Of a stretch of 64,000 nt of DNA, positions 1 through 9,965 are shown in pieces. Origin of the DNA: Triatoma infestans (taxonomy: Eukaryota; Arthropoda; Insecta; Hemiptera; Reduviidae); NCBI GenBank assembly GCA_011037195.1, contig JAAEAF010000664.1:62001-126000 (forward strand). Reading direction: 5' to 3'. The notes under the pieces were generated by a model, which was given only the letters and a program-made list of their open reading frames with translations, did not search any database and was not told where the DNA came from. The position numbers and the translations under genes were made by a program. The number at the start of each line of letters is the position of its first letter. Position 1 is the stretch's first letter.

Positions 1-480
1 CCTTGCTGGAGATCATGGATGTGGCCAATCTTTGTGTGCTCAATGATAGATCCCCGACCATGATTCCCAGACCGGGTTCTCAGGCACAAGCAGTGGATTT
101 AACGTAATGCTCACCACGCTTGATATCGGAACTAAGTTGGGCGATAATAGATGAACCTCTGGGTTCCGATCATTTGGGAATCATAATGGAGACGAGCTTC
201 GCGTTGGGAGCAACCGCTGGGAGCCGGATTAGGCATCCGAGAGCCGGTGGTTGGAATCTCAGAAAGGCTAATTGGGAAGATTATAGGTCCCTGATTGAAG
301 CAGAAATTAGAGATTCCATATCGTATTCTTATAACGAATTTATGAGAATAATAAATTATGCAGCAGAAAAGTCTATACCTAGATATCCACAATGGCTTTT
401 TATAAAGCTTAATCGTAGTGCAAAACCTTGGTGGGATGAAGAATGTAATCGAGTGAAACAGAATTCGCAAATGGCCTAGC
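1..480 (+). pseudogene. LINE ORF2 endonuclease domain, C-terminal part (broken)
   Basis: The translation contains the typical late endonuclease motif LGSDHLGI (about 157-183), then a linker with NLRKANWEDY and KPWWDEECN. The SDH histidine is the catalytic histidine of this nuclease family. A premature TAG ends the frame at 477-479. Copy 2 at 44874-45358 reads three residues further, because the TAGC here is an insertion relative to it. The start of the domain is cut off by the window edge. Confidence 0.8.
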
Positions 481-789
481 AAAATTATAAAAACTCTCCA
501 ACTTTGGACAAGTATGTCGACCTGAAGCGGAAATTAGCTGAATGCCGCCATACTTATAGAGTACAGAAAAGAAATAAGTGGTACGAAATGCGTACAGTCT
601 GGATCGGAACTCGTCCTTAAACACAATTTGGAGCCAAATACGAACTCTGAATAAAGATTACACACCACAGGTTAGGTCTAGCACTGCGGTCTGGGTAGAG
701 GACTTTCATAAAGCATTAACTCCAGACTATGCGAGTGAATTTATTGATTTGTCGGATATTCGCATTAAGGGCGATTTGGTAAATTGACC

Positions 790-1876
790 ATTTCAGTTAT
801 GGGAAGTAACGAATGCGATAAAGAAGGGAACGAATACATCACCTGGGTGGGAAAAGATTCATTATCCAATGGTACGAAATCTGCCGCACTCAGCTCTAAA
901 AGTTTTATTAAAAATCTTTAATGAAATATGGGACAGTGGTTCAATAATGGAGGGTTGGAGAACGTTCGTAATAATCCCGACCCTTAAATCGGGAAAAGAT
1001 CCCAACTCATTCTTATCGTACCGGCCAATTGCTCTATCTTCATGTGTGTGCAAAACATATGAAAGAATGATAAAACTAAGGTTAAATTGGTGGCTGGAAG
1101 AATATCAAAAACTTTCCCCACATCAGCTGGGTTTTAGGAAACAGCGCAGCACTCTGGATTATCTGTCAGCATTTGTCAATGAAGTGTATACAAACTTGAC
1201 GGAAAACAAACATACATTGGCTGCCTATGTGGATATACATAAAGCTTATGATAACGTAAATATCGCTATATTGAAAAATAAAATGGTGCAAATTGGAGTT
1301 CCGGGCAGGGTAACTGGAATGTAACTGGAATGTTGCAAAGGAGGTTTTTAGTGATTTGCTACGGTGATAAGGTTACGGGGCCTAGAACCACCGGACTTGG
1401 CCTGCCTGAAGGAGCTGTGCTAGTCCTACCCTGTTTAACATACATACATCAGACTTAGGAGATAAACTTGGATCGGAAATTAGAACTCTCCAGTTTGCAG
1501 ATGATATTACGATCTGCACGGGAGAGCGGTCTGAAGACAAAGCTGTGATAAAAATGAAACGGGCAATGCTGAGACTCGATGAATGGTGTGGAGAGCTGGG
1601 GTTTCGAGTGCCTGCAAATAAAAGTGCTGTTACAATGTTCAGTAGAAAACGTCGTAGTAGCATCCCAGAAATTATTCAGTTTGGCCCTTTTGAAATCTCT
1701 CATTTAAAGGTCTGTTAAGTGTTAGGACTTTATATCGACTATAAATTGAAATGGAAGCGCCACATTGAGGAACTCGCAAAAAGCTTCGAGAAAAGTTTAA
1801 ATATTTTACGATATATAGCGCATGTGACTTATAGGGCGAATCCGAAAATCGCACTCCTCCTTTACCGTGTAGTGGA
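790..1876 (+). pseudogene. LINE ORF2 reverse transcriptase (broken)
   Basis: Finger and palm motifs are readable: SYRPIALSSCVCKTYERMI, HQLGFRKQRSTLDYL, AAYVDIHKAYDNV (first catalytic Asp) and FADDITICT near 1496-1522 (catalytic FADD). The frame changes several times. An 11-bp direct duplication near 1310-1331 introduces a shift that copy 2 lacks. After the thumb, the frame runs straight into an unrelated insertion at about 1877. No functional protein can be made. Confidence 0.85.
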
Positions 1877-2407
1877 AGGACGAAATAAAAAAATAATAGT
1901 TTTTAAAAATAATTTAGAATATTTTATAATTATCTCAAATTAAGAAAAAGATTGACATTCCATTGCAAAAGGGCTAGCCAGGTATACAAGTCCAGTTACT
2001 GGTACGGTACAAGAACAATTACTGGCATTGTACTACCCCCTTCTCCTAACAGGGGAGGAATTGAAGAAACAATGAGAAGAGATATTTTTTAAGACATACG
2101 AGTGCTACAAATCAAGGTAAAAGCATCAGACCAGTATCCTATACCAGTATCAAGTTATAAGTTAAAACATAAGAGTTTGGCATTTAATCTAGATTAATTA
2201 ATTGATTTATACTTAATCGTTGTGATATTATAAAGCTATTTAAATTCAGTTAGAAAATATATTTATTTTATAATCAGTGGTGCTTTCTTGATTATATTCT
2301 TATATTCTATCTCAAACAAACACAAGCCCTTTTCGCTAAAACGCTCACGCCACAAGCTACCTACCACAAACATCATCTCACCATAACATTACAACCGGAA
2401 CTTAATT
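1877..2407. other. About 530-bp non-coding insertion inside LINE ORF2
   Basis: ORF2 homology stops in the codons for LLYRVV and resumes at SKLDYACGIYG. In related LINEs these two motifs are almost adjacent. The intervening sequence is AT-rich with no coding signal and no inverted repeats that I can see. The same insertion is present at 46735-47265, so it predates the segmental duplication. Its class is unknown. Confidence 0.65.
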
Positions 2408-3764
2408 TTGTCCAAGTTAGATTATGCGTGCGGTATTTACGGAGATGCTTGTCAATCAGCTTTGGCCAAGCTAGATAAAATTCAGTATAAAGCGGTACGT
2501 ATGTGCTTGGGCGCCATGAGATCCACACCCACTAGTATTCTATTGGTGGAGGCAAAAGAGATGCCACTACCACTAAGAAGAGATTTACTAATGGGTAGAT
2601 TCTGGTGTAGAAGGCTGATATCATGCAATCAGCTGCCTCAAACGGGAGTTTCTAGGCTGGCAGACTTGGTCTCCTCACACAGGTTTTGGTATAAAAGGAA
2701 ACAGCCGATAAGTGTCAGGATGGTTGGAGTTGTTACTGACATGTATTCCAGATTCACGGCTTTGCATAGGATCCCGAGGCGACGGTTAACCTACAGTGTG
2801 GTCTGCTCAGAGTCATATTATGTTCATTTGAATATATATGACAAACTTAACGAAGAGGGTCAGTGCATGATTTGGGGGATCACCGCGGTGTTTAAGGAGA
2901 GCCTAGCCAATCCGTATTTTCTGTTTACGGATGGATCCAGATCGATCCATGGAGTGGGTTGTGCCATATGGGACCCCCAGACTGGCAGCTTCAAGAAGTA
3001 CAGGCTTTCAAATATCGCTTCGGCACACTGCGGAATTGATAGCAATTTGGAAAGCAATGGGGCTGGCAGATAAGATAAACCTGAAGAGGGACAACACTGT
3101 GGTAATTTTCAGTGGCTCAAGAAGTGCACCTCAGAAGATAAAATGTCCAGGTGATGTAATAGACCCGATACTCGTAGAAGTAGCGAATAGTTTGGAGAAT
3201 GCTGTAGGAAGGATACATATAGTGTGGATCAAAGGGCATACCGGGATCCCAGGTAATGAATATGTCGATATCCTGGCAAAAGATGCTATTAAGTCGGGTG
3301 AAGACATTCCGATAGCTAGTCTGAGAGATATTAACAATGCTCTGAAAAGTAAGTATTTAGAAGTATGGCAGGATCAATATGGAAAAGAATATAGAGGCAA
3401 ATATTATTCAGACATACAGCCTCGAATCCCTTGTAGACCTTGGTTTGAAGAGTTGGAGGGGGAAAGGCAATTCTATACCACGATAATGCGATTGAGGTTT
3501 AACCATAATCTCACCAAGCCACACCTTTATAAAATACGCATGGTAAATAGTCCCAAATGCGATTGCGGTACCGGAGAGGATGGCGACATCAATCATTTAC
3601 TCTTTAGTTGTAAAATGTATAGTAAAAAAAGAGAAACGTTTGTAACCGAACTGTCCAAGTATGTACGATTTCCTTGTAGCGCAAAAAGCATATTGGCACT
3701 AATGGAAAAGGAAGCGCTTGTTTGCATATACAAGTTCACCAAGGGGAATAAAATGAAAATATAA
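2408..3764 (+). pseudogene. LINE ORF2 RNase H and C-terminal Cys/His tail (broken)
   Basis: RNase H landmarks: LFTDGSRS (first Asp, about 2930), HTAELIAIWKA (Glu) and VWIKGHTGIPGNEYVD (His/Asp, about 3225-3275). After these comes CDCGTGEDGDINHLLFSC (3559-3612), the Cys/Cys/His/Cys tail common at the end of I- and R1-like ORF2 proteins. The domain is split over two frames near 2931-3073. The translation ends with KGNKMKI and TAA at 3762-3764. Confidence 0.85.
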
Positions 3765-4016
3765 GTCGGATTAGGAATTATCTTTCAGTACATTGTAGTT
3801 CTGTGCTCATATCACTTATACTAGACAACACAACAACGTAATATTGGAAGGCACTAACCATAAAATTGTTTCAGAGATGACATGTCTAAAGAATAAGGAT
3901 AACAGCCGCATCGCTCAAAATACCCTTATCTCTGCAAAGACTGAGAATGAAGAAGGGGAAGAGGGTGCAGAAGACTAGTGGAGGACTACAAGAGACATGT
4001 CAATTTGAAAAGATAG

Positions 4017-4110
4017 GGCTGGTTTTTTCCACCAACATATTGGCAGTTGCTGGCAATTAGAAGCCAAGGGTAGATAAAAATGTCAATATGTTGGTTTTTT
4101 CCAGCCCTCA
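4017..4110. repeat. Short hairpin in the LINE 3' region
   Basis: GGGCTGG plus CCAACATATTG at the left end is matched in inverted orientation by CAATATGTTGG plus CCAGCCC at the right end, with about 45 bp between. The spacer between the two half-motifs is T6 on both sides. Copy 2 (48877-48967) is the same. It may be a small MITE or an RNA hairpin needed by the LINE. Confidence 0.55.
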
Positions 4111-4362
4111 AAATCAAAATAACTGGTTGATGTCAACAGACAAAACCAAAATAAATAAATAAATAAATAAATAAGATCATTTTTGTTGAACGAATAATAT
4201 AATAAGTTATTTTTTGTTTTATTTCATAGCATCGTCTAATTGTATTTTGCTTTTACTTTTGTATTAGTGCTATTAATATTATTTGTAAATGTTTAGTCGG
4301 TGACCGACCGAACCCTTTGTATAGGGCTTTGCCCTGATAACAAATAAAATTATTATTATTAT

Positions 4363-5032
4363 AGACGGATATGCTATACTAGTGGATTTTCTAGGGATTT
4401 TAAACTCTCACATCTATGGAAGGAATTATTATAACTTAACGATTCATGTAGCATTTGAGGATAATTTTTTGAGAACGCTGTGTGTTCGCATCGCAGTATA
4501 GTTGTGCAGCCCCACTTTTAGTTATAAAGTGTTGTTTGTTTTTCCCGTAAATCATTCAGAATATTTTCTTTAAATTTTATATACCAGACTACGTACTGGC
4601 TACGCAGGTCTGGTGACTTTCCGCTGAAACATTTTTCTGGGACAATTCAATTAAAGGTGGTTTTATAGATGTGTGCTGAAGTTACGCTTTCCATTAAATT
4701 TCTACTTTACTATATTACACGGTTCCATGATCTCAATTGTATTAATTATATTGCCATGTAGTAAATATGTTGTTAAATATTCCGAGTTTATAAATAAACG
4801 GTTGAGAGAAAGTTGCTTTACCAAACTGTTTTTCAGTTTTTCCGATTTCCCTAAGCGAGCTCTCAAAACATTTTCATTAAATTTAACATTAATGAAAATT
4901 ATAAGTTTGATGTTTTAGAAAGTCGTGTAAGTGTGTTACATATGATAGTGAAGTGAAATGATTTGCCACGATCCCAATTACTGAAGATAATATGTAGCAA
5001 CAACCAGTAATTCTTTGTCTTTCTTGTTTCAG
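4363..5032. other. Non-coding stretch, former P450 intron 1 end
   Basis: No gene is seen. The last part (about 4920-5032) matches the 3' end of intron 1 of the intact P450 gene at 35.7-35.83 kb, with a polypyrimidine tract and CAG acceptor at 5030-5032. The LINE upstream has replaced the rest of the intron and exon 1. Confidence 0.6.
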
Positions 5033-5394
5033 TTCCTGTGCATTCGGTACAGACGCTAGACATTTATCAAATCCAAACAGTGAATTTCATCGTATGAGCA
5101 AACATATTTTACAACTGGATACTCTATTTTTCATAAAAATGATAATATTATTAAATTTCCCAAATTTAGCAAAACTTCTAAATATAACCTTTTCTAAACC
5201 ATACGTTGTTAAATATTTTTCTAAAATTATTAAAGATACGATAAAATATAGACGTGATAATGGATTTAGAAGAAATGATTTCATACAATTAATGATGCAA
5301 CTTCAAGACAAAGGATACGTGGAAATGCATATTAAAGATGCAGCTGATGATTATCTAGATATCGATACAACAAAATTTACTACAGAGAAGTTTG
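5033..5394 (+). pseudogene. Orphan P450 exon 2 (CYP6-like), copy A
   Basis: This is 362 nt, the same length and phase as exon 2 of the intact gene (35832-36193), and the translation is colinear (AFG.D start, RRDNGFRRND, LQDKGYVEMH, end at EKF-G). The acceptor CAG and donor GT are kept and there is no internal stop. No exon 1 lies upstream, because a LINE occupies that place. The matching exon 3 is 16.7 kb away beyond the Polinton and is damaged. No heme-binding exon follows. It is most likely a relic of a partial gene duplication. Confidence 0.85.
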
Positions 5395-5479
5395 GTAAAG
5401 TAAATTTATTTATTTGGCTTTTAATCTTGGAAAAATTGAAAATTTACATATCAAATCTCATTTTGGTGATTATGAGTTA

Positions 5480-5767
5480 GAGTGGGGCCAACATGGCGGA
5501 CATACGGTGGACATCCCTCTTTGATAATGCCACCAGTCCAATAGTCTCTCGACTGCTTACAGATCGTTACACCACACTTTGTGCGCGCCTTTGTACTACA
5601 ATATTTACATTTTTTACTTTCTTTTATACCTAGTAAGGGAAAGTATTGTAATCGTGTCAGATTTTTGAAATAGAGTTTTCAATATATTAATTAATTATGC
5701 GGAAGTTACACTTTAGAAGAAAACCTAACGCTACTGTACCCCCCCCTCCAGAACTCCCAAATATGAA
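5480..5767. repeat. Unclassified dispersed repeat, partial
   Basis: The sequence starts at GGGGCCAACATGGCGGACAT and includes TGCGCGCCTTTG. The same text recurs at 36245, in copy 2 at 50409, and in related form at 22.6, 25.8, 33.5 and 39.2 kb. It has no coding capacity. It is a non-coding interspersed family of unknown class. Confidence 0.6.
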
Positions 5768-6455
5768 TTTTACTGGGAAAATGGTACAAATAAATGGTGA
5801 TAGATATTTATGTATTTAGATAGCACAGGAAGTTTAAAGAAAATCATTGGAGGTGTATTCAAGAAAGTCACGAAATCTGAAAAATGTATTATTATTATTA
5901 TTATTTCTCTGTGGGGAGGGACCAAACGCTGCGCTATCCAAAGCCTCATTGGGCCCATATAGCTGCCCAAGAAAAACAACAAGAACCTGGGTCTAGAACA
6001 AATATCCAGATCCGGGTCTAATGCAGCTAAGATTCGCCGTAATCCTAACAAATCGGACAATAACCTCGTCCGATCCCCGTCCGGGGCTTATCACTAATAG
6101 CCCCGTCCGGACCCCCGATAAGCATTTTGGACTACCGACAACCAACCGAGCTCATCCATAAGGATGAATGCTGCGAAGCTGTCCATGATTGGAAGCCTGA
6201 CAGACATGTGCTATAAGGTACGCCTACAGCAGGCTCGGGACCGATGAAAGGGAAAGAGGCGCCTAATTTGGCAAACCTATCCACCTCCTCATTCCCAAAA
6301 ATTCCCATGTGACCCGGTATCCAGAATAGAAGCACATCCTTCAGAGAAGAAACCTCTTCCAGTCTTTTAGAAGATTCTAACCAACCTAGAAGTGAAGACA
6401 CATGAACTCAGCGCCTTCAGCGCAGCCTGGCTGTCCGAGCAGATGCAAACACCTT
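5768..6455 (-). pseudogene. LINE RNase H fragment, cut by the Polinton
   Basis: Read on the minus strand, 6455-6132 gives an RNase H segment with CSDSQAALKAL, then after a frame change LLFWIPGHMGIFGNEEVDRFAK, the WxPGHxGxxGNExxD motif of Jockey/R1-type LINEs. The downstream tail reads to about 5770. The homology is cut at 6455 by the Polinton. In copy 2 (50697-51374) the flanking sequence continues uninterrupted. Confidence 0.75.
6450..6455. other. Polinton target-site duplication, left
   Basis: CACCTT directly abuts the element end. The same hexamer follows the other end at 21858-21863. The paralogous empty site (51375-51380) has it once. Six bp is the usual Polinton duplication length. Confidence 0.95.
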
Positions 6456-6589
6456 AGTAGAGGGGAAATGGCGGTTCTGGCGCACTTTTTTTCAAAATGG
6501 CGGCCATCCCCACTCCTGCTTATCCCCCACCCCTCCTCCCCATCCCCACTCCTGTCTTCTCCACCCCCTCCTCCCCATCCTAAGCCACG

Positions 6590-7140
6590 CCCACTTACCC
6601 CCACCACTCTCTATCGGCCAATCATCGAACTCGACGAGCACTTAGGCCACGCCCACTTACTCCCACCCCTCTCCCGCTGACCAATCATCGAACTGGATGA
6701 CACCCACATATCCCACCCCTATTCCAACGACCAATCATCGAACTGGATGAGCACTTAGGCCACGCCCACCTACCCCCACCACCGGCCAATCATCGAACTC
6801 GGCGAGCCCTTAGACCACGCCCAATTACCCCCACCACTTCCTGTCGATCAATCATCGAACTGGACGAGCACTTAGACCACGCCCACTTACCCCCACCCCT
6901 TTCTCCCTAACCAATTATCGAACTCGACGAGCCCTTAGACCACGCCCACTAACCCCCACCACTTCCATCATCGATCTGGACGAGCACTTAGGCCACGCCT
7001 ATTTACCCCCACCCCTATTCCAAACACCAATCATCGAACTGGACGAGCACTTGAGCCAGCCCCCTCCCCACTCCTCCCACTGACAATCATCGAACTCGAC
7101 GAGCACTTTAGCCACACCCACTCACCCCCTCCCCGTAACT
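6590..7140. repeat. Subterminal tandem array of the left repeat
   Basis: About nine or ten imperfect units of 50-70 bp share CCAATCATCGAACTGGACGA, GCACTTAG and CCACGCCCACTTACCCCCAC. The array is strongly C-rich on the plus strand. The right repeat has an inverse G-rich array at about 21290-21730. Long open frames in this region come from composition and repetition and are not genes. Confidence 0.8.
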
Positions 7141-7430
7141 TATCATCCATATCGATGACTCCATTTTCTTTCCGCCCCCACCCCTTAACTTATCGTCCAA
7201 TCCGATGGCCGTATTTTCTCCCCTCCCCACTCCCTAACCTAGCATCCAATCCATTACCCCCCACTCCTGAATTTATCATCCAATCCGATGAATCCATTTT
7301 CTTTTCACCTCCATGGCCAATCCATCCCCATAACAAGATGGCGGAACCTAACACCGTAACACACCACCCCTCTCCTGACTCTGGGCTGGAGGGGTATTTT
7401 TTATTTTTATTTTATGTGAAAAAACTTGTC

Positions 7431-7501
7431 TTACCTGCGATTCGATCCTACAATCTATAGGTTGGAAGTCGCATCACCCTAACCACTCGGCCATAGTAGT
7501 C
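7431..7501 (-). other. tRNA-like sequence in the left repeat
   Basis: On the minus strand it reads GGCCGAGTGGTTA (a near-perfect A box of Ser/Leu-type tRNAs), then GCGAC-TTCCAAC as a possible anticodon stem and loop (CCA in the anticodon place), then GGATCGAATCGC as a weak B box. The 3' anticodon and T stems do not pair well, so this is probably a decayed tRNA or tRNA-derived promoter. The mirror copy is at 20923-20991. Confidence 0.4.
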
Positions 7502-7862
7502 CTCTCGCTAGCTGTAGTTTTCAACGTACACTTAACGCCCGCACTATCATAATTTTATTTCCGCTCAACCCACTCACAAAAAATTAAATAATAGAAAAAA
7601 ATATGGCGGAGATGCATTCAACTGTCACACATAATAATAATAATTATAAAAAAAGATTGACTTACCCCTTCCAGCTCCCTGCTGCTGCTGATATTAACAC
7701 GACCCGCACTTACACAGAACTGAACTACATTCGACAATACAATGTACTATAGTAACGTTTATCCCCACTCCCCTATGACGTCATTGCTAGTTGGGGCATG
7801 CGCATATCTGCCGCCGCCTTATAGATTACAAATATTGATTTTATTATATTGTATAACAACAA

Positions 7863-8535
7863 CCACTGCCTTTTCAATATATTATTCGTATGACGTCACA
7901 CAGCGATAGTATTGCCAGTGCCTTATTTATTACCACTGCCTTCTAGACAAATCCCCCATTTAGATAACGTCACACACTCTATAGTGATTCACTGCCAATC
8001 GCAATATATCGATTACAAATATCGATTATCCATATCAATTAATATCGATTTTATTAATATAATTTATTAATAAAAAACTAACAAAACCACTGCCTTTTCA
8101 ATATATTATTCGTATGACGTCACACAGCAATAGTATTGCCAGTGCCTTATTTATTACCACTGCCTTCTAGACAAATCCCCCATTCAGATAACGTCACACA
8201 CTCTATAGTGTTTCCTTGCCAATCGCAATATATCGATTACAAATATCGATTATCCATATCAATTAATATCGATTTTATGAGTATAATTTATTAATAAAAA
8301 ACTAGCGAAACCACTGCCTTTTCAATATATTATTCGTATGACGTCACACAGCAATAGCATTGCCAGTGCCTTATGTATTACCACTGCCTTCTAGACAAAT
8401 CTCCCATTCAGATAACGTCACACAGTCTATAGTGTTTCACTGCCAATCGCAATATATTGATTACAACTATCGATTATTCATATTGATTAATATCGATCTT
8501 ATAAATAAAATTTATTAATAAGAAAAACACTATCT
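7863..8535. repeat. Three tandem 224-bp units with CRE and ATCGAT motifs
   Basis: The perfect palindrome TGACGTCA occurs at 7891, 8115 and 8339, exactly 224 bp apart, with a further one outside the array at 7776. Each unit starts near CCACTGCCTTTTCAATATAT and also has a half site (AACGTCA) and several ATATCGATT motifs. The right repeat has two units (palindromes at 20299 and 20523, again 224 bp apart). Confidence 0.85.
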
Positions 8536-8654
8536 ATTTTCTTCTACCAGTTATTGCATCACCTTTTGAAATTAAACTTTGTACTAATAAAATATATCTA
8601 TTCTTACCTTAATCACTTTGTATTCTTTTGTTTATTGAACTTCAAAACAACATA

Positions 8655-9230
8655 TATCTTGCCTGTCCGAACATGTTAGTTATTTATTAAGAAAAATACA
8701 AAGAAACTACACTGAGTCATCCATGATTTATTAATATTTAATCCTATTATTTAAAAATACAACTTTGTACTCATTACCTTTCTTGCCTGTTCGGACATGT
8801 TAGCACAGGTCTTATTAACATGTTTAGTAATACTTAATCCTATTATGTAAAAATAAAAATTTGTACTCATTACCTTTCTTGCCTGTCCGGACCTGTTACC
8901 ACAGGTCTTAGCATGTTTGTAATACTTAATCCTATTATATAGAAATAAATCTTTGTACTCATTACCTTTCTTGCCTGTCCGGACATGTTACCACAGGTCT
9001 TATTAACATGTTTAGTAATACTTAATCCTATTATGTAAAAATAAAAATTTGTACTCATTACCTTTCTTGCCTGTCCGGGCCTGTTACCACAGGTCTTAGC
9101 AGGTTTGTAATACTTAATCCTATTATGTAAAAATTAAACTTTGTACTCATTACCTTTCTTGCCTGTCTGGACATGTTACCACAGGTCTTCTTAGCATGTT
9201 TCTTAATACTTAATCCTATTATGAAAAAAA
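8655..9230. repeat. Six alternating 92/96-bp units
   Basis: GCCTG(T) cores occur at 8661, 8785, 8881, 8973, 9069 and 9161. The last five are spaced 96, 92, 96 and 92 bp, so the real repeat is a 188-bp dimer. Most units carry the palindrome TGTCCGGACA or a one-base variant and CTTAATCCTATTAT. The right repeat has four units (caggc cores at 19661, 19753, 19849, and a diverged one near 19977). Confidence 0.8.
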
Positions 9231-9320
9231 GTATGTATATATAATGATATACAATGTTAAGGCAATCCTCAAGAGAATATTGCAGACCACTCTAATCTGC
9301 CCCCACTCAGATTTTCTCAA

Positions 9321-9499
9321 CCAATCAAAATGCAGTATTATATCATCAATATTTTATTTCGATTATGCGCATTAACCAATAGAATTGCGACTCTCCTGCG
9401 CTTAGCCAATAGGAATGCAGTATTTAAATAATCGATTATTTTAAATATCGATTGATCTGACAGTATAAATACCTTGCATTCTGTGTGCTCGTCCTCATT
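9321..9499 (+). promoter_or_regulatory. PolB promoter: three CCAAT boxes, TATA, initiator
   Basis: CCAAT occurs at 9321, 9376 and 9406, followed by TATAAATA at 9464-9471 and TCATT at 9495-9499 (start-site A at 9497, 33 bp from the TATA start). A splice-donor-like GTGAGT at 9542 and acceptors at 9899-9900 or 9954-9955 suggest a 5' UTR intron of about 0.36-0.41 kb through the T-rich stretch. Confidence 0.65.
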
Positions 9500-9965
9500 C
9501 TAGTTTTGCTGCGCCTTGTGACAACACCTGAAAAACTAACCGTGAGTACTGATTCCTTTATTTCTTAATCATTGTAATTTTCATTATCATTATTATTTTA
9601 TTGCTTTTATATCTCTCTTTTATTTTATTATAATTATTAATATTTGGTTCTTATTTTATTTATTAACGTTCTAGAATTTTATTATTTTTCTATTAATCAT
9701 TTTATCTTGTTTTTGCTTATTATTATTTTATTGCTTTTATTTATCTTTTTATTTTGTCATTCCTATTTTATCTTTTTTTTTATTTTTTTACTTAACATAT
9801 TTATTAACGTTTTAAACTTTTATTATTTTTATTTCATTTATTGTACATATATTTGTGAATAGTTATAGTTTTTATATTTTATTTCGGTGTTGGGTTCTTA
9901 GTTTTAAGTTTTGTGCGTATTTATTTTTTTATATTTCTAAAAAATGGAGTGCCAGTATTGAGAAA

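Larger units (their letters stand above)
1..4362 (+). mobile_element. I/R1/LOA-like LINE with RNase H, copy 1 (5' end outside window)
   Basis: In order: end of an apurinic-type endonuclease, reverse transcriptase with FADD, RNase H, a Cys/His C-terminal tail, a 3' UTR and a (TTA)n tail at about 4346-4362. A TAA/TTA-type tail rather than poly(A), together with RNase H, fits the I-clade group of LINEs. Stops and frameshifts throughout show that it is dead. The longer copy at 42812-49220 supplies the missing ORF1 and start of ORF2. Confidence 0.85.
6456..9250. repeat. Polinton left terminal inverted repeat
   Basis: It matches 19575-21857 in inverse orientation. From the outside inward it holds a subterminal 50-70 bp array, a poorly conserved spacer with a tRNA-like sequence, three 224-bp units, and six 92/96-bp units. 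It is about 500 bp longer than the right repeat. The difference is one extra 224-bp unit, two extra 92/96-bp units and indels in the subterminal array. Confidence 0.9.

Noticed and set aside
6402..7460. Long proline/serine-rich open frames over the left Polinton end
   Set aside because: They come from the C-rich subterminal tandem array; period and composition explain them, and there is no conserved protein motif.
7863..9230. CRISPR-like regular arrays
   Set aside because: Units are contiguous 224-bp or 92/96-bp tandem repeats without unique spacers, in a eukaryotic transposon end.
9644..9862. Hydrophobic 72-codon frame before PolB
   Set aside because: T-rich low-complexity DNA translates to Phe/Ile/Leu; it lies in the likely 5' UTR intron.
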